Source: Pedobacter sp. PACM 27299
GTDB taxonomy: Bacteria; Bacteroidota; Bacteroidia; Sphingobacteriales; Sphingobacteriaceae
Direction of reading: 5' to 3'
DNA length: 64,000 nt
Assembly: GCF_001412655.1 (NCBI RefSeq)
Contig: NZ_CP012996.1
Coordinates: 5,332,001-5,396,000, forward strand
Of this stretch, positions 54,329 to 63,207 are shown in pieces; the stretch's first letter is position 1, and each line of letters opens with the position of its first letter. The translations under genes were made by a program, and so were the position numbers. The notes beneath the pieces were generated by a model. The model did no database searches. It was given only the letters and a program-made list of their open reading frames with translations, and was not told the DNA's origin.

Positions 54329-56281
54329 TTACACGGGTAATCTTGTCAATTCAATATCGTCTGGTGTGACAAAGATCAAAGGAACCTTCTCTACATCTAC
54401 ATAACTGGAATCCAGCCCGAAACTTCTTTCCTCAGAAAGACTGAAGCGTTTCAGGATGAAGTAATAATCCATTACACTGCGCTCATAGAAGCTCAGTTTA
54501 GAGAATTTCGATAAGTGTTTTTCTAACAGTACAAACCTGAAATCTCCTGCAATTTTATGTTTATTTAAAGAGGTGTACTGACTGGTAATGTCTACTTCAC
54601 CATTTTTCACCAGGTCTTCGATTACTTTTCTATACAGCAGGTTTACACTCTGCTCTACTCTGAAACCCAATTTAAAATCGATACGGATCAGTTTTCCTGG
54701 GATCAGGAACTCTACCTTATATTCTCTTGTATAGGGTTCATCCACCACATCTACGTGCACCAACCAATAAATATCGGCACGTTTTGGTTCTTTTTGAATG
54801 ATCGAATAAATGATTTTCGATTCGATTTCTGTTTTAAAGTTGGCACTGGTTAAATACACCAACTGCGAAGAATATTTAGGTACAGACTCATCAACACTCA
54901 GCTCAGAAATGATCTGGAAGTAATCTTCAATCTCTACATATTTAACAAATCTATTTTTGATTTTTCTAGCTACATACCAGCTCCACATCACAGTAAACAG
55001 GGCAGAACCGATCAATACGGTCATCCAGCCACCGTGGAAGAACTTGGCAAGGTTACCTACCAGGAAGGTCGATTCTAATACGCCATAAATCACTAAGAAA
55101 ATCACAATCACGTAGACTGGTACCTTTTTACGTTTCATATAGGCCGCTACAAGGATCGTTGTAGATAAGAAAGTTAAATTGATCGCAAGGCCATAGGCCC
55201 CCTCCATTGCACCTGATTTCTTAAAGATCAGCACGATAGCCACACAACCCAGCCATAGTAACCAGTTGATAGAAGGCACATAGATTTGACCCTTTTGATT
55301 ACTTGGATAATTGATCCTGACTTTCGGCCAAAGGTTTAATCTTACGGCCTCAGAGATCAAGGTAAAGGAACCAGTAATCATCGCCTGACTGGCAATCACC
55401 GCTGCTAAAGTAGCCAGCGCTACCATAAATAACAGATATGCAGGAGGTACAATTTCAAAGAAAGGGTTTAATTCTACTTCGTAATGAGGTCTGTGTAATA
55501 CCCACACTCCTTGTCCGAGGTAGTTTAAAATCAGCATGATTTTCACGAATACCCAACTCACCCTAATGTTATTTTTTCCACAATGTCCCATATCCGAATA
55601 CAGCGCTTCTGCTCCGGTAGTACACAGGAATACACCACCTAAAATAAGTAAGGCGGCAGGATTATGGATCAACAATACCACAGCATAATAAGGATTCAAA
55701 GCCTTTAGGATCGTAAAATCCTGTACAACAAATAACAATCCTAAGATCCCTAACGCACTAAACCACAAGAACATGACTGGCCCAAACAGCTTTCCAACCA
55801 GGTTGGTTCCAAATTGCTGAATGATAAAGAGCCCAGTAATGATGGCAATAACGATTGGGATAACCGGTACATCCGGGAATTTCAGCTGTAAGCCCTCAAT
55901 CGCGGTTGTTACCGTAATACTGGGGGTGATAATTCCGTCTGCAAGCATGGCACATCCACCAATAACGGCAGGTATGACCAGCCATTTGGCATTCTTCCTG
56001 ACCAGGGAATAGAGTGAAAATATCCCTCCTTCTCCTTTGTTATCGGCTTTAAGGGTGATGACAACGTATTTAATCGTCGTTTGCAGAGTCAGCGTCCAGA
56101 TGATACAGGAAATCGCACCAAGTACCAACTCCGGGGTCACCGCTTGCCCTGCTCCTTTAACTGCTGTGAAAATTGCTTTTAGGGTATAGAGTGGTGAGGT
56201 TCCAATGTCTCCATATACAATACCTAAACTTATGAGTAACCCTCCGGCACTGAGCGCATTTAAATTTTTCTGATTCGACAC
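54329..56281 (-). CDS. kup: KUP-family potassium transporter
   Basis: A 650-residue K+ uptake protein of the KUP/HAK/KT family. Signature GIVYGDIGTSPLYTLK is at 20-35. Twelve helices reach about residue 450, followed by a cytoplasmic domain of about 200 residues that ends VTPDDIELTRLPV. KUP carriers are thought to be K+:H+ symporters. The gene is alone, with a terminator at 54277-54308. Its promoter may be TTG-N19-TAATTTTA upstream, one base off consensus. Confidence 0.95.
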   Translation of the reverse strand: MSNQKNLNALSAGGLLISLGIVYGDIGTSPLYTLKAIFTAVKGAGQAVTPELVLGAISCIIWTLTLQTTIKYVVITLKADNKGEGGIFSLYSLVRKNAKWLVIPAVIGGCAMLADGIITPSITVTTAIEGLQLKFPDVPVIPIVIAIITGLFIIQQFGTNLVGKLFGPVMFLWFSALGILGLLFVVQDFTILKALNPYYAVVLLIHNPAALLILGGVFLCTTGAEALYSDMGHCGKNNIRVSWVFVKIMLILNYLGQGVWVLHRPHYEVELNPFFEIVPPAYLLFMVALATLAAVIASQAMITGSFTLISEAVRLNLWPKVRINYPSNQKGQIYVPSINWLLWLGCVAIVLIFKKSGAMEGAYGLAINLTFLSTTILVAAYMKRKKVPVYVIVIFLVIYGVLESTFLVGNLAKFFHGGWMTVLIGSALFTVMWSWYVARKIKNRFVKYVEIEDYFQIISELSVDESVPKYSSQLVYLTSANFKTEIESKIIYSIIQKEPKRADIYWLVHVDVVDEPYTREYKVEFLIPGKLIRIDFKLGFRVEQSVNLLYRKVIEDLVKNGEVDITSQYTSLNKHKIAGDFRFVLLEKHLSKFSKLSFYERSVMDYYFILKRFSLSEERSFGLDSSYVDVEKVPLIFVTPDDIELTRLPV

Positions 56282-56432
56282 CTTGTTCTAATTATGCGGT
56301 AAAATTACAGTAAATAAACAAATTTACAATCCCCTAAAATTTTAGCAGACTAATTATGGTTGAAAATATAAACAAGACAGAACGCCATAAGTTGTTAAAT
56401 ATTGTTAAATATTAAATTAGCGAACAAAATCA

Positions 56433-56464
56433 TTGATTATTTTGTTTTTTTATTTATATTTTTG
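56433..56464 (+). promoter_or_regulatory. Bacteroidota promoter of the sorting-tail gene
   Basis: TTG (56433-56435), 21 bases, then TATTTTTG (56457-56464). The start would be near 56471, 7 bases before ATG 56478. The longer ORF beginning at TTG 56433 is therefore not the coding start. Confidence 0.6.
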
Positions 56465-56477
56465 GAACTATCCAAGC

Positions 56478-56993
56478 ATGAATATAAAACTACAAATTAA
56501 GCTGCTCTTGAAGATTTCTTGCATTTTATGCCTGAGTGTTTTCTGTGGCCTAAATGTTTTAGCACAGCGACAGGACAGTACCATCTCAAATGTAAGGGCA
56601 AAGAAAATCTACAAGACTCCGCAAATCAAAGCCAATGTCCCTACGTATAAACCTAAATCAGCTTTCGGTTATATTCCCTATAATGAGGTATTGTCGAGTG
56701 CAAAGGGAAATACAACCATTAAAGCCGATAAAATCCTGACGGTGTTAAAAGTATATCCAAATCCGGTAACTGATCAGATCAACCTGATTTTGAAATTGGA
56801 CAGGGAGTCCAACTTTTCAGTTAAAATCATGGATTTGTTAGGAAACGAGGTGGTGACCCTTGCAAATGAACGCATTAATCCAGGTGAGCAGACAAAAAGC
56901 TACACCATTCCCAACCGCTTAAACAGTGGAATCTATTTCCTGAAGATCATTTCTGGGTCTGAAACCATAGTAAAACGTATTTCCGTTTTATAA
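56478..56993 (+). CDS. Secreted protein with type IX secretion type A sorting domain
   Basis: A 171-residue protein. A signal peptide (LLLKISCILCLSVFCGLNVLAQ) is followed by a low-complexity stretch of about 60 residues and a C-terminal T9SS type A domain (about 90-171): VYPNPVTDQINLIL, FSVKIMDLLGNEVV and NSGIYFLKIISGSETIVKRI. The passenger is very short, with no recognised catalytic domain. The tail should target the protein to the type IX secretion system, to which PorT (46448) belongs. The FAH gene starts 89 bases downstream. Confidence 0.88.
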   Translation: MNIKLQIKLLLKISCILCLSVFCGLNVLAQRQDSTISNVRAKKIYKTPQIKANVPTYKPKSAFGYIPYNEVLSSAKGNTTIKADKILTVLKVYPNPVTDQINLILKLDRESNFSVKIMDLLGNEVVTLANERINPGEQTKSYTIPNRLNSGIYFLKIISGSETIVKRISVL

Positions 56994-57082
56994 TTCCCCC
57001 TATTCTTTAGTATTTTTGGGGAGGAAGAAACTTTCAGGACCGAATCTTGTTAGTTCCATAATTATTAATCCCAAATCTGAAG

Positions 57083-57694
57083 ATGAAGATCATTGCCATT
57101 GGCCGCAACTATGCTGCGCATGCCAAAGAATTAAACAACCCTATCCCAGGAACACCGGTTATATTTCTAAAGCCGGATACAGCTGCCTTAAGAGAAAACA
57201 AGCCTTTTTACATTCCTGAATTTTCTTCCGACATACATTATGAGCTGGAAGTAGTTTTGAAAATCTGCAGAGAAGGAAAACATATCGCTGAAAAATTTGC
57301 AGGTAATTATTTTGAAGAAGTTGGGCTGGGAATTGACTTTACCGCAAGGGACATTCAGACCCGTCATAAAGAAAAAGGTTTACCATGGGAACTAGCGAAA
57401 GCATTTGACCATAGTGCAGCAGTGAGCGCTTTTGTGCCAAAAGGACAGCTGAGCGATTTGCACCAGCTTCCATTTGAACTTCAGATCAATGGAGAACCGC
57501 GTCAGAAAGGAAACACAAAAGACATGATCTTCTCTTTTGAATACCTGATCTCTTTTATATCTCAATATTTCACCTTAAAAAAAGGAGACCTGATTTTTAC
57601 AGGCACACCAGAAGGCGTTGGACAAGTACATGAGGGTGATAAATTAGAAGCTTGGATGGATGGCCATCAGTTGTTAAATTTTGATATAAAATAA
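57083..57694 (+). CDS. Fumarylacetoacetate hydrolase-family protein
   Basis: A 203-residue FAH-fold enzyme. The metal-binding pattern includes the ELEVVLKIC stretch and GLGIDFTARDIQTRHK. The C-terminal DLIFTGTPEGVGQVHEGDKLEA motif is characteristic. Small members often act as acylpyruvate or oxaloacetate hydrolases, but the substrate cannot be fixed. A -7 box TATTTTTG lies at 57011-57018. It runs into the M23 gene after 5 bases. Confidence 0.9.
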   Translation: MKIIAIGRNYAAHAKELNNPIPGTPVIFLKPDTAALRENKPFYIPEFSSDIHYELEVVLKICREGKHIAEKFAGNYFEEVGLGIDFTARDIQTRHKEKGLPWELAKAFDHSAAVSAFVPKGQLSDLHQLPFELQINGEPRQKGNTKDMIFSFEYLISFISQYFTLKKGDLIFTGTPEGVGQVHEGDKLEAWMDGHQLLNFDIK

Positions 57695-57699
57695 TTTTC

Positions 57700-59421
57700 A
57701 TGATAAAAGCGAAATTGTTATTGCTGAGCCTGCTGTTTTTTAGTTTTGCAGCAAATGCCCAACAAGTTTTTAGTACCCAGAAATATCCATTGGTAGATTT
57801 CAGGTCACCACTGGATATTGTTCCTCCGGCACTGGCTGGTTCTTTTGGAGAGCTCCGCCCTAATCATTTTCATTCAGGAATGGATTTTCGCACCAATCAG
57901 CGGGAGGGTTATCCGGTATATGCCATCGCCGATGGCTACGTTTCGCGTCTAAGGGTTCAGAACAGTGGTTTCGGACTAGCAATTTACCTGACCCACCCTA
58001 ATGGATATACATCGGTTTATGGCCATTTATCGCGTTTTAATTCTAAAATTGCGCAACAGGTGAAAAGCTTACAGTATCAAAAAAAATCTTATGAGCTAGA
58101 TACCTTCCCTTCAAACCTACTGTTGCCTGTCCGCAAGGGGGATATTATTGCTTATACAGGTAATACCGGAAGCTCTGGTGGTCCTCATTTACACTTTGAA
58201 ATTAGAGATACCAAGACAGAAGCGATCATTAACCCACAATTATTTGGCTTCGAAATCCCTGACAATATTCCTCCGGTAATTTATGCGATGTACGTTTACC
58301 GCTTAAACCATTTACCTTTTAATGAACTGACACCAAAGCAGTATTTTCAGGTAGTGGGTGGTTCCGGAAATTACGCCTTGAATCAGGTGAACACGATTCA
58401 TTTAGACGGAGAGGTTGGATTTGGAGTGATCAGTACCGACAAACACAATGGTGCTTCGGGTACCAATGGCGTATATTCTATTGAATTGGAGCTGGATGGT
58501 AAAATTGTTTTCACTTCTGCGATGGAACGTTTCAAATTTGAAAACAGCAAAGCAATCAATTCCCACATTGACTATCCTACATTTATAAATACGAAGAAAA
58601 GTATTCAAAAGAGTTTTGTAGATCCTGGTAATCCATTAGGTATATATAGCAATCTTGTGAATAATGGCAGAATAGAGTTTAATGATGGCAAATTGCATCA
58701 GTTAAAATACATCATCACTGATGGGAAAGGAAATAAAAGCGTGCTGCAGTTCAAGGTGCAATCGGATCCGAAAGCGGTAATTAAAACACCAGAACAAGCT
58801 GCTGGTATTCCTTACGCTTATGGCAATATAAACGAATTTAACAATTCAGAAGTAAAAGTGATCTTTCCTAAAGGTACTTTGTATAATGACCTGAACTTCC
58901 AGTATAAAGCTTTTCCTAGGCCTGCAGGAAATGCTTTTTCTGCAGCACATCAGATTCATAACAGCTTGACACCACTTCACCTGGGTTTTGAGCTTTGGAT
59001 TAAAGCCGACAGCAGTTTGTCGAAGTATAAAGAAAAAGCATTGATCGTTAATTCTGGTGGGGGTGCTCAAGGCGGCAGTTTCGACAATGGTTATGTGAAA
59101 GCCACACCAAGGAACTTTGGCCGTTTCCACATTGCAATAGATACCATTCCTCCTAGCCTGACGCCTTTAAATATCAGCGATGGTAAGAATATGGCAGGAA
59201 TTAGTAAGATGTCATTCAAATTAAGAGATAACCTTTCCGGCTTGAAAAGCTTTAATGGCTATGTAGACGGCAAATGGATTTTGATGGAATTTGACGCTAA
59301 AACTGCCAGTTTATGGCATACTTTTGATGGCAGTATTGCGCCGGGGAAACATACCCTGGAAGTGATTGTGAGCGACATGAAAGGCAACAATAGAAATTAT
59401 TCAATTACATTTTATAAATAG
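57700..59421 (+). CDS. M23-family metallopeptidase
   Basis: A 573-residue secreted protein with signal peptide (LLFFSFAANAQ). The LytM zinc site is H58 and D62 (HFHSGMDFR) with H163 and H165 (GPHLHFEI). The large C-terminal part (about 190-573) is beta-rich and may be a substrate or wall-binding region. M23 enzymes cut peptidoglycan cross-bridges or act as amidase activators; with this motif set catalysis is possible. The gene lies between FAH and bcp with gaps of 5 and 1 bases, an unusual functional mix. Confidence 0.9.
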   Translation: MIKAKLLLLSLLFFSFAANAQQVFSTQKYPLVDFRSPLDIVPPALAGSFGELRPNHFHSGMDFRTNQREGYPVYAIADGYVSRLRVQNSGFGLAIYLTHPNGYTSVYGHLSRFNSKIAQQVKSLQYQKKSYELDTFPSNLLLPVRKGDIIAYTGNTGSSGGPHLHFEIRDTKTEAIINPQLFGFEIPDNIPPVIYAMYVYRLNHLPFNELTPKQYFQVVGGSGNYALNQVNTIHLDGEVGFGVISTDKHNGASGTNGVYSIELELDGKIVFTSAMERFKFENSKAINSHIDYPTFINTKKSIQKSFVDPGNPLGIYSNLVNNGRIEFNDGKLHQLKYIITDGKGNKSVLQFKVQSDPKAVIKTPEQAAGIPYAYGNINEFNNSEVKVIFPKGTLYNDLNFQYKAFPRPAGNAFSAAHQIHNSLTPLHLGFELWIKADSSLSKYKEKALIVNSGGGAQGGSFDNGYVKATPRNFGRFHIAIDTIPPSLTPLNISDGKNMAGISKMSFKLRDNLSGLKSFNGYVDGKWILMEFDAKTASLWHTFDGSIAPGKHTLEVIVSDMKGNNRNYSITFYK

Positions 59422-59422
59422 T

Positions 59423-59890
59423 ATGATGACTGAATTAACAGCAGGTCAGGCAGCGCCTGATTTTACCGCAACAGATCAGGATGGAAATCCGATTTCCCTG
59501 AACCAGTTCAAAGGAAAAAAAGTGGTACTTTACTTCTATCCAAAAGACAATACTCCGGGTTGCACTGCGGAGGCATGTGATTTCAGAGACAATTACCAGG
59601 GCTTAATAGCGAAGGGTATTGTGGTATTGGGAGTAAGTATCGATTCTGAGCAATCTCACCAGAAATTTGCCAGCAAATACGAACTTCCTTTTACCTTAAT
59701 TGCTGATCCTGACAAAAAGATCGTGGAGGCTTATGGGGTTTGGGGCGAGAAGAATATGTATGGTAAAAAGTATATGGGCACCAATAGAAAAACTTTCCTG
59801 ATTGATGAAAATGGCGTCATTACACACATCATAGCGAAAGTGGATACAAAGAATGCAACAGCTCAGGTATTGGAATTATTAAACGCATAA
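59423..59890 (+). CDS. bcp: Thioredoxin-dependent thiol peroxidase (BCP family)
   Basis: A 155-residue peroxiredoxin. The peroxidatic Cys is C47 and the resolving Cys C52 (PGCTAEACDF), spaced five apart as in atypical BCP. It reduces peroxides with thioredoxin. ATG at 59423 or 59426. It overlaps no gene but begins one base after the M23 stop, so it is the last gene of that operon. Confidence 0.95.
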   Translation: MMTELTAGQAAPDFTATDQDGNPISLNQFKGKKVVLYFYPKDNTPGCTAEACDFRDNYQGLIAKGIVVLGVSIDSEQSHQKFASKYELPFTLIADPDKKIVEAYGVWGEKNMYGKKYMGTNRKTFLIDENGVITHIIAKVDTKNATAQVLELLNA

Positions 59891-59905
59891 CTCAGGCTAG
59901 AAAAG

Positions 59906-61420
59906 TCAGATTTGGGATTTCTGATCGGAAACGACCCTGGATCTGGCTTTTTCTATGATGATTTCTATCTTTTGATACAATTCTGCAGCATAAAAAGGCT
60001 TGGAAATGTAATCATTCATTCCGATACTAACACATTTTTCCAGCTCACCTTTGATGGTATGGGCTGTCATGGCCACTATAGGGATCTCGCCTTTATCACC
60101 GGCCATCTTTCTAATGATTCGCGTAGTTTCATAACCGTCCAGTTCCGGCATCTGCAAATCCATCAGGATAATATCAAATGATTGCTTTTCATAAGCTTCC
60201 AATGCGATGCGGCCATTGCCAGCCAGGGTAATTTCATAGCCCTGATTTTCGAGTACTTTAGTAACCAGTAACTGATTGATCGGATTGTCCTCCACAATCA
60301 ATACTTTAATACCTTTCCCATTCTGAAGGATGGGCTGATGAAGTCTGGATCTTCGGTTATTTATGGTTTGTGTTTTGAGTTCTTCCGATACTTTCTCGAA
60401 ATTCATGGTAAAGTAGAAATCTGAGCCACGGCCAACTACGCTATCCATCGCCACAGCCCCACCCTGTAACTCCACCAAGCGTTTTACAATACTCAGTCCA
60501 AGTCCTGTTCCTGCATATCTTCTGGAGGTATCATTGGTTACCTGTTCAAAGAAATCAAACACTTTCTGCTGTTTATTCATTGGGATCCCTATTCCAGTAT
60601 CGTGCAGCTGGAATCCAATAGAGATGGTATCTTCTTCCTCATATACTGCTCTTAAAGAGATTTTCACTTCACCTTTTTCCGTGAATTTGATGGCATTTGA
60701 AGTGAGGTTTAATAGGATTTGTCCCAGACGAAGGGCATCACCGCTCAGGACTTCCGGCAAGGTATCAGGAATCTCGTAGCTAAAGTTCAGGTTTTTACAT
60801 TTTGCACTATGTTCCATCATTCTATAGATAGAATGTACGGTGTCTTTTAATGTGAATGGAAGGTTTTGAAAATTGATGTCTCCGGATTCCAATCTGGAAA
60901 AGTCAAGGATGTCATTGAGGATGGCCATAAGCTGATCGGCCGATTTGATGATCATCTGAAGAGATTGATGGTGATCTTCGTCCACTAGAGATTCCTCTAA
61001 TAACTGTGCGAAGCCCATAATTCCATTCATAGGAGTACGGATTTCGTGGCTAATATTGACCAGAAATATTTGTTTTGCTTTTTCAGAAGCTTCCCTGATT
61101 TCCTGTTCTTTAATCAGTTCCAGGCCCATTCCATTTAATTCCTTGTCTTTTTGAGCTAATGCCTGATGAAGCTGCCCTGTTGCTGGCATTTGCAGTTTGC
61201 TTTTGAGTACGCTTTTAAACTGCTGGATCAGGCCATAACAGGCGATTAGGACTGCAATGCCAGAGGCGATCGAAAACCAGATACGGACTTGCTGGTTGTT
61301 CGCAGAGAGAACTATCCAGTAACTGAGTACCATACAAAGCACGATAAAGGACACTAAAAGATATATTGTTCTTAAACCACGAACACTATCCTCCCCCCTT
61401 CTAAAGGTAGAAATTGCCAT
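59906..61420 (-). CDS. Hybrid sensor histidine kinase with receiver domain
   Basis: A 504-residue membrane kinase from ATG 61420 (the GTG at 61426 is less likely). Two membrane segments (about 20-65) precede a short linker with no PAS. HisKA carries the phospho-His H125 (NISHEIRTPMNG). The HATPase has the N box (NLTSNAIKF), G1 (DTGIGIP) and G2 (GTGLGLSIV). The C-terminal receiver has the phospho-acceptor D421 (ILMDLQMPELDG) and the YISKPF Lys. With almost no periplasmic part, it likely senses membrane or internal state. No separate HPt or response regulator is nearby. Converges on bcp with 15 bases between. Confidence 0.93.
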   Translation of the reverse strand: MAISTFRRGEDSVRGLRTIYLLVSFIVLCMVLSYWIVLSANNQQVRIWFSIASGIAVLIACYGLIQQFKSVLKSKLQMPATGQLHQALAQKDKELNGMGLELIKEQEIREASEKAKQIFLVNISHEIRTPMNGIMGFAQLLEESLVDEDHHQSLQMIIKSADQLMAILNDILDFSRLESGDINFQNLPFTLKDTVHSIYRMMEHSAKCKNLNFSYEIPDTLPEVLSGDALRLGQILLNLTSNAIKFTEKGEVKISLRAVYEEEDTISIGFQLHDTGIGIPMNKQQKVFDFFEQVTNDTSRRYAGTGLGLSIVKRLVELQGGAVAMDSVVGRGSDFYFTMNFEKVSEELKTQTINNRRSRLHQPILQNGKGIKVLIVEDNPINQLLVTKVLENQGYEITLAGNGRIALEAYEKQSFDIILMDLQMPELDGYETTRIIRKMAGDKGEIPIVAMTAHTIKGELEKCVSIGMNDYISKPFYAAELYQKIEIIIEKARSRVVSDQKSQI

Positions 61421-61612
61421 ACACACACATTAAAGTTAAGCCCCCCAGGCAAACAATAAGGACAAAAATACAGTTTTATGTGAGATTAAAACTTCAGATC
61501 CGGCGTTCATTTTGTTCAGTATTAAGGAGATAAGCACAGATTTCAAAACTTATTTGGGTATCCGGACTTTCTCATGTAAAGCTTTGTTTTTCAGAAATCC
61601 TGCTGCATAAAA

Positions 61613-61640
61613 AAAGGGAGAAACTTTGGCTTCTCCCTTT
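61613..61640 (-). terminator. Intrinsic terminator after the FucP-type pseudogene
   Basis: AAAGGGAGAA (61613-61622) pairs with TTCTCCCTTT (61631-61640), loop 8. On the minus strand seven T follow. Confidence 0.8.
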
Positions 61641-61672
61641 CTATAGCTAAGGTTGTTTACGGCCTATTTATA

Positions 61673-62955
61673 TTATCCTTTAGTACGAACTTTATGTCCG
61701 GCTACAGCAAAATACCAGATGTATAAGTAACAAGGCAGCACACTTACAAAGAATGCCAATTGGAAGTCCATGTGTAAATAGTCTTTCAGGTAACCGTAAA
61801 TCAATGGCCAAACCGCACCACCTGCAATACCCATCACCATAATCGCTGATCCTGTTTTAGTGAATTTACCAAGTCCTTTGATGCCTAGAGGGAAGATTGC
61901 TGGCCACATTAATGAATTCGCCAGTCCTAATAAACCTACGAAAATCACGGAAGTATAACCATGCGTTAAATATGCTGCACCTACAAAAATCACCCCTAAA
62001 ATCGCACAGATTTTTAAGGCAAACTGCTGGGTAATGTATTTAGGGATCACAATAATACCAACCACATAACCAACCAGCATACTCGCTAAAGTAAGGGTGG
62101 TAAAGTATTTGGTAATATCGGCACTAATGCCTAATGATTTTCCATATACGCCGATGATATCGCCCGCCATTACTTCTGCCGCTACATAAACGAAAATACA
62201 GAATGCACCAAGGAAAAGGTGCGGGAATTGGAAGATGGAAGTTTTTGTAACTTTAACTTCTCCATCAATTACTTCATCTTCTTTATCTACGTCAACTTCC
62301 GGCAGGTTTGAATATTTAATAAATATGGCAAAAAGTGTGAACACAATCGCCAATACAATATAAGGTGTATGAACACGTCCTAAAACTTCTTGTAATAATA
62401 GTTCACGTTCTGCAGCTGTAGTGGCAATGTCAGCGATTTTACTTTCAATTGCACTTGCATTTTTCAGGAAAATAGTACCCATTACAATTGGCACAATCAC
62501 ACCGGCAAATTTATTGCATAGTCCCATGATACTCATGCGTTTTGCTGCACTTTCTATTGGGCCAATGATGCTGATGTAAGGATTAGAAGCGGTTTGCAAT
62601 AGTGAAAGGGCTGCTCCCTGGATGAAGATACCTGTTAAGAACAAACCAAAACTCCTGCTGTCTGCCGCAGGGATAAAAATTAAAGATCCGAACGCCAAAA
62701 TCAGTAAGCCTATAATAATTCCGTTTTTAAATCCCAATTTTTTAAGATCCACGAAGAAGGAAGGGATAGAAAGAAGTAAGCGATATAGGATGCGAAGGTG
62801 ACCAAGAAGGCTTCAAAATCTGTTTTAAGTCCGCAAGCTATTTTCAGAAAGGGAATTAAGGTACTATTGGCCCAGGTTACAAAGCCAAAAATGAAGAATA
62901 AAGCCCCAATGGTTACAATGGGCGAAATGACTGATTTTTGTGTTTGGTTTGTCAT
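61673..62955 (-). pseudogene. FucP-type sugar MFS transporter, frameshifted
   Basis: Two frames together encode a FucP-type transporter of about 427 residues. The first (ATG 62955) gives residues 1 to about 70, including FFIFGFVTWANSTLIPFL, then ends early at 62710. The second continues in another frame as KKLGFKNGIIIGLLILAFG to 61673. The break is at a run of six T (62738-62743; A on the coding strand). A seventh base would restore LPSSWILKKLGFKNG. A sequencing or assembly error, a recent mutation, or a slipping tract are all possible; error is most likely. A related intact gene is at 30921. Confidence 0.85.
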
Positions 62956-63174
62956 GATTTAGTTTGTGTGGTTTTAAATATCAATTTTTTGAAGTTTGGT
63001 TAGTATTTTTATCAAAATCGAACATAAAAGTTCCTAAAAATATAGAATTCTCTGGAATAACAAGCTTATATTGATAAATCGATAGAAAAATAAAATAAAA
63101 AGCAGTCAATAGTTGTATTTTATGCCTTTCTACTGAACTTTAGCTTAACATGTTACGTCCAAAGTATTTTTAAT

Positions 63175-63182
63175 TACATTTG
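63175..63182 (+). promoter_or_regulatory. -7 element of the transketolase gene
   Basis: TACATTTG matches TAnnTTTG, 25 bases before ATG 63208. The -33 region (TGTT near 63151) is weak. Confidence 0.5.
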
Positions 63183-63207
63183 TCATATTAATCAACAACC
63201 CCAATTA

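Noticed and set aside
62738..62743. Programmed ribosomal frameshifting at the A-tract
   Set aside because: The local heptamer is only loosely like a slippery site and no downstream structure was seen; a lost base is simpler.
62710..62955. A separate 81-residue protein and a 359-residue transporter starting at GTG
   Set aside because: Together they make one FucP-type transporter across a frameshift; neither piece alone is a sensible protein.
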